Source of the DNA: Pseudomonas crudilactis
GTDB taxonomy: Bacteria; Pseudomonadota; Gammaproteobacteria; Pseudomonadales; Pseudomonadaceae
Direction of reading: 5' to 3'
DNA: 64,000 bases
Assembly: GCF_013433315.1 (NCBI RefSeq)
Contig: NZ_WXVV01000034.1
Span: 1 to 64,000 of the forward strand
The notes beneath the pieces are model-generated. The model saw only the letters and a list, made by a program, of their open reading frames with translations, was not told the origin of the DNA and did no database searches. The position numbers and the translations under genes are program-made. This document shows, piece by piece, positions 57,609 through 64,000 of the stretch (the stretch's first letter is position 1; each line of letters opens with the position of its first letter).

Positions 57609-59197
57609 TTGCGCACCCAGTGCAGGAAGCTTGGCACTGTCCAGTTCTTGTGCGGATTGCTCGGCAGCGTGTTCTGGTCGTTGATCACCAACAGCACCGG
57701 TACGCCCAGCTCGTGGCTGATTTGCGCCGGGTGTTTGAAGCGGTGGTCGAAGAACTCACGCACGTAGACCAGGGCAATCGCCAACAGCAACCCGGTGAAC
57801 AAACCGAACGGAATGATCAGGCCCGGTTTCGGAAACGCCGCTTCGGTCGGTTCGAACGGCGGGCTGAGCACCCGGGCGTTGGACAGATCGTCGTTGAGCG
57901 CGCCGGTGGTGCTGCTTTCGGCGAAACGCTGGGCGTAGGTCGAGAACGCGGCGTGCAGCGCATCGATTTCGGTGTCCATCTGCCGCAGCTTGCTTTGCGT
58001 CTGCTGCAACTCGTGGATGCGGTTCTTGAACTCGGCGATGCGTGCGGTTTTCTGCTCGATCACTTGCTTGACCACGGCCAGATCGGCGGTGCGTTCCTGG
58101 ATGCGGTTGCTCACCACTTTGAGGAACTGGCCACGGGTGCGGGCAATCTGCTCGCGGGTCAACAGCATCGGTTCGCTGCCAGGCTGGAACACCGCCAGGT
58201 CATTCATGTAGCGGCTGACCTGAGTGGTGAGTTGCTCGCCCATCTGTTTGATTTCCCGATCCTCGAACGCCACGTTGTCGACCGTGGTGGTGAAGGTGTA
58301 GGGGAAGGTGTAGTCGTTGAGCTTGTTATTGCTGGCGGCGGCCAGTGCAGTTTTCAGGTATTCGAGCCAGCGCTGGCTCTGTAACAGGCGATCCTGGTAC
58401 AGGTTCAGGGCTTGCTCTTCGGTGTTGATCGCGTTGAGGCGGAAGGTGATTTCTTCCTTCGGATCCGACGAGCCGACACTTTCCAGCAAGGCCTGACGGT
58501 TGCCTTCCAGGCCATCGAGGCGCACTTGATACAGGTGCTTCTTCGACTCGTAGAAGGATTGCGGCAAGTCGATCGACTGCAAAGCCTGACGGCTGAACAG
58601 ATAGTTCTGCAGCAAGGCTGAAACAAACGTCGTGCCCTGATGCGGATCGGGGAAGCTGTAGACGATCGAGATCACGTTGGAGCCGGGCAGGGTCTCGATT
58701 TTCAGGCTGTCGATGGCTTGCTGGGTCAACGCGTCGAGCGCGGTGTCACGCACCGGATCGGTTTCCAGCCCGAGCACGTTACGCACCGGGTTGATCACGT
58801 ATTGGCGCAGCGGCGAACTGACGTAGCGCTTGAACGGCTCGGCCACCAGTTTGCTGAAGATGCCCGGCGAAGGTGTGTATTCACCTTTGTCGCGCAGTTC
58901 GCTGATGGTCTGCCGGATCAGTGCTGGCGAACGGAGGATATTGCTCTCGGTTTCCATGTCCGCGAGCGACGGCGGAATGAAGGTGGCGTTGTCCACCGTG
59001 AGCGATGTGGTGGCGTCACCCTGAGAGAGTTTTTTCGACTGCACGATGACCTGCGCGGTGATATCGAAGCTCTGTTTGAGCACCAGCGGCAGGAGCAGGG
59101 CGATGACTGCAAAGATCAGGAAGACCCGTTTCACCAGTTGCTTGTTGGCGAAGAAGATCCTGAAGAACTCATGCAGGTAGTTTTCCTTTGGATTCAT
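57605..59197 (-). CDS. Wzz/GumC-type polysaccharide chain-length protein
   Basis: The 530-residue protein has a first membrane helix near 22-42 (KRVFLIFAVIALLLPLVL), a long periplasmic region with coiled coils (about 250-440), and a second helix near 470-490 (PGLIIPFGLFTGLLLAIALVYV), ending LLVINDQNTLPSNP. There is no fused kinase domain; the separate CpsD-like gene is two genes upstream. AGGTGA precedes the ATG. It controls polymer length and links Wzy to the Wza channel. Confidence 0.88.
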   Translation of the reverse strand: MNPKENYLHEFFRIFFANKQLVKRVFLIFAVIALLLPLVLKQSFDITAQVIVQSKKLSQGDATTSLTVDNATFIPPSLADMETESNILRSPALIRQTISELRDKGEYTPSPGIFSKLVAEPFKRYVSSPLRQYVINPVRNVLGLETDPVRDTALDALTQQAIDSLKIETLPGSNVISIVYSFPDPHQGTTFVSALLQNYLFSRQALQSIDLPQSFYESKKHLYQVRLDGLEGNRQALLESVGSSDPKEEITFRLNAINTEEQALNLYQDRLLQSQRWLEYLKTALAAASNNKLNDYTFPYTFTTTVDNVAFEDREIKQMGEQLTTQVSRYMNDLAVFQPGSEPMLLTREQIARTRGQFLKVVSNRIQERTADLAVVKQVIEQKTARIAEFKNRIHELQQTQSKLRQMDTEIDALHAAFSTYAQRFAESSTTGALNDDLSNARVLSPPFEPTEAAFPKPGLIIPFGLFTGLLLAIALVYVREFFDHRFKHPAQISHELGVPVLLVINDQNTLPSNPHKNWTVPSFLHWVRN

Positions 59198-59213
59198 GTC
59201 GGTCACCTGAGAG

Positions 59214-60239
59214 TCAGTTGTTGTTGCTGTCTTTGTTGTCGACGCGGTAGCCGAAGCTGAACCCGACGCCCTGGAACAGCACCACGTCAGCCAATTGCCG
59301 GGCGAGTTCGCCGGCGCTGGCCAATTTGGTTTTTGGCACGAACAGCATGTCGTCCGGTTGCAGGTAAGCGATTTGCGAGGCATCGCCGGACAGCGCTTTT
59401 TCGACGTCGTAATGCACGGCCTGCACCTGATTGCCGTTGCGACGCATGATCACCACCGAATCCAGACGGGCCTTGACGTTGGTGCCACGGGCCAGGGTCA
59501 GCGCTTCAAGTACCGAAACCGGCCGGCGGATCGGGTAGGAACCCGGTTGGCCGACTTCGCCGAGCACATAGATTTCGTTGCCGGCGGTGGATTTCAGCAG
59601 CACGTCCACGGTCATCCGGCCGGGCAATTGCGCGTATTTCTTGTTGAGGAAGGTTTCCAGTTGATTGACGGTCATGCCTTGCAGTGGCACGGCGCCGATT
59701 TCCGGGAAACTCGCGTAGCCGTCGGTGCCGACGGTGATCTCACGGCTCATGCCGGTGGCCGGGTGGTTCAGCGCGCTTTTCAGATTCTGCTCGTTGGTCA
59801 GCGGGCTGATGATCTGCACGGTCAACTGATTGCGGTTGGGCTGGAACAGCTGCTTGCGTTGATAGGCGCGCTGGATTTCTTCGCGCGCCTGATCACTGGT
59901 CAGCCCGGCGATTTTCACCGAGGTGTTGGCGCCCGGCAGTTCGATGGTGCCATCCGGCAGCACCAGCTGATTGCCATTGAGCTGGCTGGCGGCGGTGAAG
60001 TTCAGGCCGATCTGGTCACCCGATTGCACGCGGTAAGCGTCCGAGCCGCTGGTGCTGATATGGAAGATCACGTCGAGCACATCCTGCGGACGCAGGGTCT
60101 GCTCGATCTTCGGCATATCGGTGGCCTGGGCATTGGCCGGGGTGGCGGTGAGAATATTCACCGGCATGTTCTGGGTTTCGGAGGTGCTCGAGCAGCCTGC
60201 AAGCGGCAGCATCAGCAGCACAAGAATCTTGGCGTTCAT
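59214..60239 (-). CDS. Wza-type outer-membrane polysaccharide export lipoprotein
   Basis: The 341-residue lipoprotein (lipobox LAGC, Cys16) has a Poly_export/PES domain (LRPQDVLDVIFHISTSGSDA, YRVQSGDQIGLNF) and SLBB domains (EIYVLGEVGQPGSYPIRRPV, ALTLARGTN). It would form the outer-membrane exit channel. It lies between the CpsD-like and Wzz genes with gaps of 21 and 16 bp. Confidence 0.92.
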   Translation of the reverse strand: MNAKILVLLMLPLAGCSSTSETQNMPVNILTATPANAQATDMPKIEQTLRPQDVLDVIFHISTSGSDAYRVQSGDQIGLNFTAASQLNGNQLVLPDGTIELPGANTSVKIAGLTSDQAREEIQRAYQRKQLFQPNRNQLTVQIISPLTNEQNLKSALNHPATGMSREITVGTDGYASFPEIGAVPLQGMTVNQLETFLNKKYAQLPGRMTVDVLLKSTAGNEIYVLGEVGQPGSYPIRRPVSVLEALTLARGTNVKARLDSVVIMRRNGNQVQAVHYDVEKALSGDASQIAYLQPDDMLFVPKTKLASAGELARQLADVVLFQGVGFSFGYRVDNKDSNNN

Positions 60240-60260
60240 GGCGTCATCCTTCGCGTTCGC

Positions 60261-60908
60261 TTAGAGGTTTTTGTAAAGCCATTTGGGCATGTAGTACTTA
60301 CGCCGGTTGAACACGCTACCGACCACTTTCGCCCCGGCCTGGGTCAGACGTTGCACGGCGGCCTGGGCGACTTCCCAGCGGGTGTCTTCGGCGCGCACGA
60401 CAAACACCACACCATCGACCTGGGTGCTGATCACCAGCGTGTCGGCGGCGGAATACACCGCGTCGCCGTCGATCACCACGAAGCGGTACTGGCTGCCCAG
60501 TTGATCAAGCAACGGGCTCAGGCGCTCGGCGGTCAGGTGTTCCATGGTGCGGATCGGCCGGCCGTTGGGCAGCACATGGAAGGGCAGGCTCGACACCTGC
60601 ACCACGCAGTCCTGCAACAGCGGCGGGTTGTCCGGGTTGAACAGCAAATCGCGCAGGCCGCGTTCCTTGCTCAGGTTCAACTGCTGGGTGAGGTTGCTCG
60701 CCGATTGGCTGGCGTCGACCAGCAATACTTGGCCGCTGCTCATTTGCGCCAGTTGGCTGGCCAGCGCCAGGGCACTGGTGGTGGTGCCTGCGCCGGGGTT
60801 GGCGGCGGTCAGGAACAGGATCCGCAGATCAAGATCCAGCACGGTCGAGGTCAGGTTCGATTCGCTGGGGTTGGCAATGCTCAGGCTTTTGTTGGTTGAA
60901 CCGTCCAT
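60261..60908 (-). CDS. CpsD/CapB-like ATPase with degenerate Walker motifs
   Basis: The 215-residue protein has the BY-kinase/ParA-like fold (LRILFLTAANPGAGTTTSAL, VLLVDASQSASNLTQQLNL, FVVIDGDAVYSAADTLVIST). The Walker A Lys is replaced by Thr (GAGTTTS in place of GxGKT/S) and the usual DxPP is DGDAV, so ATP hydrolysis and tyrosine kinase activity are doubtful. The C-terminus has three Tyr (RRKYYMPKWLYKNL), reminiscent of the tyrosine cluster. It probably keeps a structural role with the Wzz protein. Confidence 0.82.
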   Translation of the reverse strand: MDGSTNKSLSIANPSESNLTSTVLDLDLRILFLTAANPGAGTTTSALALASQLAQMSSGQVLLVDASQSASNLTQQLNLSKERGLRDLLFNPDNPPLLQDCVVQVSSLPFHVLPNGRPIRTMEHLTAERLSPLLDQLGSQYRFVVIDGDAVYSAADTLVISTQVDGVVFVVRAEDTRWEVAQAAVQRLTQAGAKVVGSVFNRRKYYMPKWLYKNL

Positions 60909-61654
60909 TAGCTTGCTCCGTGGCCGCTGAATACTTTGAAGGGGGTTTTCAACAGAATCTTCAGATCAAGCAAAAGGCTCTGCTCGGCGATGTAGCTGAG
61001 GTCCAACTCAACGCGCTGGTCGAAGTCGATATTGCTGCGTCCGGAGATCTGCCACAGGCCGGTCATGCCGGGGTAGATCGCCAGACGGGCAAGGTGGTTA
61101 TCCTTGTAGCGGTAGGCGTTGAACGAGGTCGGACGCGGGCCGACCAGGCGCATGTCGCCGGTCACTACATTGATCAGGTTGGGCAGTTCATCGAGGCTGG
61201 TGCGCCGCAGGAAACCGCCGATGCGGGTAATGCGCGGGTCGTGGTCGATCTTGAAATCGATGGCGTCGGCGCCGTGTTTGTTCAGGTGGCGCAGCGATTC
61301 TTTCAAGTCTTCGGCATTGGCGACCATGGTGCGGAATTTGTACATGCCGAATTTGCGGCCACGGTAGCCGGTGCGTTTCTGTACGAACATCACCGGACCA
61401 GGGCTGCTGAACTTGATGACCAGTGCCAGACCGAGCAGCAGTGGCGAGATCATCACAAGGATCAGCAGCGCGCCCAGGCAAGCGACCACGCGATTGGTGC
61501 GTGACAGCTGCCATGGCCGGCCGCCGTCGCGGCCCGTGAACCAGCCACGACCCTGGCGATGAATCGCTGCGTCGAGACGCATTCGGTGCTCGGGATCCAC
61601 GCGCTTGTCGCGGCGCATTTGTTGGATCGGCACACCTTTCTCATGTCCAGTCAT
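60908..61654 (-). CDS. Initiating sugar transferase (WbaP/WcaJ family)
   Basis: The 248-residue protein has a membrane helix (about 55-80) and the Bac_transf catalytic domain: GPVMFVQKRTGYRGRKFGMY, KFRTM, RTSLDELPNLINVVTGDM, LVGPRP and YPGMTGLWQISGRS. It moves a sugar phosphate onto undecaprenyl phosphate to start each repeat unit. The N-terminal multi-helix part of WbaP is absent, so it is a short PglC-like type. It overlaps the CpsD-like gene by one base. Confidence 0.92.
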   Translation of the reverse strand: MTGHEKGVPIQQMRRDKRVDPEHRMRLDAAIHRQGRGWFTGRDGGRPWQLSRTNRVVACLGALLILVMISPLLLGLALVIKFSSPGPVMFVQKRTGYRGRKFGMYKFRTMVANAEDLKESLRHLNKHGADAIDFKIDHDPRITRIGGFLRRTSLDELPNLINVVTGDMRLVGPRPTSFNAYRYKDNHLARLAIYPGMTGLWQISGRSNIDFDQRVELDLSYIAEQSLLLDLKILLKTPFKVFSGHGAS

Positions 61655-61672
61655 AAAATCCTCCGCATTAAT

Positions 61673-62710
61673 TCAGCCGCGTACGGCGCGTGCGCGATAG
61701 GCAGTGGGGTAGTAGTCGCGAAACCAGGCGATAAAGCGTCCAAGTCCCTCATCCAGCTCTATCCGGGGCTGAAATCCGGTGGCCTGGGCCAGATCACTGG
61801 CCTCGGCGCAAGTGTTGAGCACGTCGCCCGGTTGCAGCGGCAACAGCTCGACAATGGCTTTCTGGCCAAGGTGTTTTTCCAGCAGCGCCAGATAGGTTTT
61901 CAGCTCGACCGGGTGCTGCCCGCCGATGTTGAACAAGCGCCACGGCGCCATGCTGCTGGCCGGGTCGGGCTGCTGGCGATCCCACTGCGGATTGGCCTGC
62001 GGTGGCTGATCGATGAGGCGGGCGATGCTTTCGATGATGTCGTCGATGTAGGTGAAATCGCGCTGGTGTTCGCCGTAATTGAACAGCTTCAGCGGCTCGC
62101 CTTCGCTGATCGCCCGGGCGAACTGGATCGGCGACATGTCTGGCCGGCCCCACGGCCCGTACACGGTGAAAAAGCGCAGGCCGGTGCAAGGAATGCCGAA
62201 CAGGTGGCTGTAACTGTGCGCCATCAGTTCATTGGCTTTCTTGGTCGCGGCGTACAGCGACAGCGGGTGGTTGACGCCGTCCTTCACTGAGTAAGGCGTG
62301 TGCTGATTGGCGCCGTACACCGAACTCGACGAGGCATAAATCAAATGCTCGACCGGGTGATGCCGGCAGCTCTCGAGAATGTTTAGAAAACCGTTGAGGT
62401 TGCTGTCCAGATACGCCCGTGGATTTTCCAGCGAATAACGCACCCCGGCCTGCGCGGCGAGGTGGATCACCACTTGTGGGCGTTCGCGGACAAACAGTGC
62501 TTCGATGGCCGAGGCATCGGCCAGGTCAACCGTGGCGAGCTGGAAATCGCCGACCTGCTCGCGCACCCATTGCACGCGGTCGTGCTTGAGTTGCGGTTCG
62601 TAGTAGGCGTTGAAATTGTCCAGACCGACCACCGAGTGCCCGTCGCGCAGCAGCCGTAACACGCAATGGGCACCAATGAAACCGGCCGCACCGGTGACCA
62701 GCACCTTCAT
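61673..62710 (-). CDS. NAD-dependent epimerase, UDP-glucuronate 4-epimerase type
   Basis: The 345-residue short-chain dehydrogenase has the NAD motif GAAGFIGAH, DNFNAYYEPQLK, the YAATK catalytic motif, and SSSSVYG and FFTVYGPWGRPDM typical of UDP-GlcA 4-epimerases. It would make UDP-galacturonate from UDP-glucuronate produced by the neighbouring dehydrogenase, so the polymer probably contains uronic acids. It overlaps that gene by 4 bp. Confidence 0.9.
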   Translation of the reverse strand: MKVLVTGAAGFIGAHCVLRLLRDGHSVVGLDNFNAYYEPQLKHDRVQWVREQVGDFQLATVDLADASAIEALFVRERPQVVIHLAAQAGVRYSLENPRAYLDSNLNGFLNILESCRHHPVEHLIYASSSSVYGANQHTPYSVKDGVNHPLSLYAATKKANELMAHSYSHLFGIPCTGLRFFTVYGPWGRPDMSPIQFARAISEGEPLKLFNYGEHQRDFTYIDDIIESIARLIDQPPQANPQWDRQQPDPASSMAPWRLFNIGGQHPVELKTYLALLEKHLGQKAIVELLPLQPGDVLNTCAEASDLAQATGFQPRIELDEGLGRFIAWFRDYYPTAYRARAVRG

Positions 62711-64000
62711 GGCCGCAGCCCTTCAGGGGCAATGTTGCGCAGGCCAATACCGCTGTAATGCAGGCCGGCGGCCGCCACTTGTTCCGGGTTGTACAGATTG
62801 CGGCCGTCGATGATTACCTTCGAGCGCAGCTTTTCGGCGAGCAACTCGAAATCGACCACGCGGAAGTTTTTCCACTCGGTGCAGATCACCAGTGCATCAG
62901 CGTCTTCGAGGGTGTCGTCGCGGGTGGCGCACAGGTGCAGATCGTTGCGATAGCCGTAAATGCGTCGGCACTCGGACATCGCTTCCGGGTCGTAGGCCTG
63001 CACGCTGGCGCCTTCAGCCCAGAGTGCGTCCATCAGATAGCGGCTCGGCGCTTCGCGCATATCATCGGTGTTCGGTTTGAAAGCCAGGCCCCAGATCGCG
63101 ATCGACTTACCCGCCAGGCCTTGGGGGAACTGTGCTTTGAGTTTGCTGAACAGGATGTGCCGCTGCAGGTCGTTGACGTCGGTGACGCTGCGCAGCAGTT
63201 TCAGCGGCATGCCGTTGTGTTCGGCGGTGTGCAGCAGGGCGCGCAGATCCTTGGGAAAGCACGAGCCACCGAAGCCGCAGCCCGGATAGATGAAGTGGTA
63301 ACCGATGCGCGGATCAGAACCGATGCCTTTGCGCACCGCTTCGATGTCGGCGCCGAGCAATTCAGTGAGGTTGGCCAGTTCGTTCATGAAGCTGATGCGC
63401 GTGGCGAGCATGGCGTTGGCGGCGTACTTGGTCAGTTCGGCGCTGCGGTTGTCCATGAACATCAGTTTTTCGTGGTTGCGGCAGAACGGCGCGTACAACT
63501 CGCTCATCTGCTCGCGGGCTGCGTCGTCGCGGGTACCGACGATGATCCGGTCCGGGCGCATGCAGTCGGCGAGGGCGCTGCCTTCCTTGAGGAATTCCGG
63601 GTTGGAGACCACACGCACGGTCAGACCGGTTTTGTCGCGGCGCTGCAATTCGCTGTTGGCGGTGGCCAGCACTTGATCCGCCGTACCGACCGGCACCGTG
63701 GATTTGATGATCAGGGTGCGATCGGCCTCCATGTGCGAGGCGATTTGCCGGGCAACGTTGAGCACGTGGCTGAGGTCGGCAGAGCCATCCTCATCGGCAG
63801 GAGTGCCGACGGCGATGAAGATCAGCTCGGCGTGTTCGACCGCGTCGCTGGCCTGGGTGCTGAACAGCAGACGGCCGGCCTTTATGTTCTCCTCAAGCGT
63901 GCTGGACAAACCGGGCTCGCTAATCGGCGGCACTGCTTGTTGCAGTTGTTTAATCTTGTTCGGGTCAATATCCACGCATAAAACGCGGTGACCGACATCT
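62707..64000 (-). CDS. ugd: UDP-glucose 6-dehydrogenase (partial, start beyond right edge)
   Basis: The frame is still open at base 64000, reading DVGHRVLCVDIDPNKIKQLQ, so the N-terminal GxGxxG part is outside the window. Visible parts include FIAVGTPADEDGSADLS, STVPVGT, the catalytic Cys in GCGFGGSCFPKDLRALL, and the C-terminal domain (GLAFKPNTDDMREAPSRYLM, VIDGRNLY). It converts UDP-glucose to UDP-glucuronate with two NAD+. An internal GTG at 63975 is not the start. GDP-mannose dehydrogenase is less likely, given the partner epimerase. Confidence 0.9.
   Translation of the reverse strand, partial: DVGHRVLCVDIDPNKIKQLQQAVPPISEPGLSSTLEENIKAGRLLFSTQASDAVEHAELIFIAVGTPADEDGSADLSHVLNVARQIASHMEADRTLIIKSTVPVGTADQVLATANSELQRRDKTGLTVRVVSNPEFLKEGSALADCMRPDRIIVGTRDDAAREQMSELYAPFCRNHEKLMFMDNRSAELTKYAANAMLATRISFMNELANLTELLGADIEAVRKGIGSDPRIGYHFIYPGCGFGGSCFPKDLRALLHTAEHNGMPLKLLRSVTDVNDLQRHILFSKLKAQFPQGLAGKSIAIWGLAFKPNTDDMREAPSRYLMDALWAEGASVQAYDPEAMSECRRIYGYRNDLHLCATRDDTLEDADALVICTEWKNFRVVDFELLAEKLRSKVIIDGRNLYNPEQVAAAGLHYSGIGLRNIAPEGLRP

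Overview
The window looks like chromosomal DNA of a fluorescent or putida-type Pseudomonas. It has high-GC codon use, many Pseudomonas-type REP palindromes (GGGAGCGAGCTTGCTCGCGA family), and proteins I recognise from the Mn(II)-oxidising P. putida GB-1 literature. No rRNA, tRNA, CRISPR array, transposase or phage gene was seen. All calls are from reading the sequence; no database search was run.

Region 1 (about 1-43.4 kb) is a manganese-oxidation superlocus. From the left it holds a glycine-rich secreted protein, xcmS and xcmT1 on the minus strand, and a lytic transglycosylase. Next is a very large multicopper oxidase of MnxG type (1,944 aa) followed by an operon of periplasmic helpers: a YVTN beta-propeller protein, two SCO1/SenC proteins, a cytochrome c/periplasmic-binding fusion and a SurA/PpiC-like protein. 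A long plus-strand operon (14.86-24.48 kb) then carries a receiver-only response regulator, a GspE ATPase, PilM/N/O/P-like proteins, a secretin, three pseudopilin-like proteins (xcmT2, xcmT3, xcmX) and the curli export genes csgE, csgF and csgG (csmEFG). After a repeat-rich interval with a DUF6124 gene and a ParE-type toxin-antitoxin pair, a minus-strand operon encodes two paralogous secreted proteins, a CsgB-like nucleator and a long CsgA-like amyloid. Last come two paralogous sensor kinases (MnxS1 and MnxS2 type), a second multicopper oxidase (McoA type), an SCO-cytochrome c fusion, and an NtrC-family sigma54 activator (MnxR type).

The main new observation is a repeated dyad, TTCCCC-N6-GGGGAA and variants. 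It sits upstream of mnxG, the response-regulator/secretion/curli-export operon, the secreted-protein/curlin operon, mcoA, mnxS1, and between xcmT1 and the transglycosylase gene. Near several of these lie good sigma54 (-24/-12) promoters. The best is TGGCACG-CGGA-TTGCT at 2891-2906, before mnxG. This predicts one MnxR/RpoN regulon covering both oxidases, their secretion machine and the amyloid fibre.

Region 2 (about 43.4-45.2 kb) holds small genes: a hypothetical periplasmic protein, a shortened addiction-module antidote and a methyltransferase.

Region 3 (45.3-64 kb, minus strand) is one long exopolysaccharide operon entering from beyond the right edge. It encodes UDP-glucose dehydrogenase (partial), a UDP-glucuronate epimerase-type enzyme, an initiating sugar transferase, a degenerate CpsD-like ATPase, Wza and Wzz/GumC-type proteins, three glycosyltransferases, a Wzy/O-antigen ligase-type protein, a polysaccharide deacetylase, a Wzx flippase, a glycosidase-like protein and four tailoring genes: two paralogous acetyltransferases, a FemAB/GNAT protein and a YdjC-type deacetylase. 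Most joints overlap by a few bases, so they are probably transcribed and translated together.
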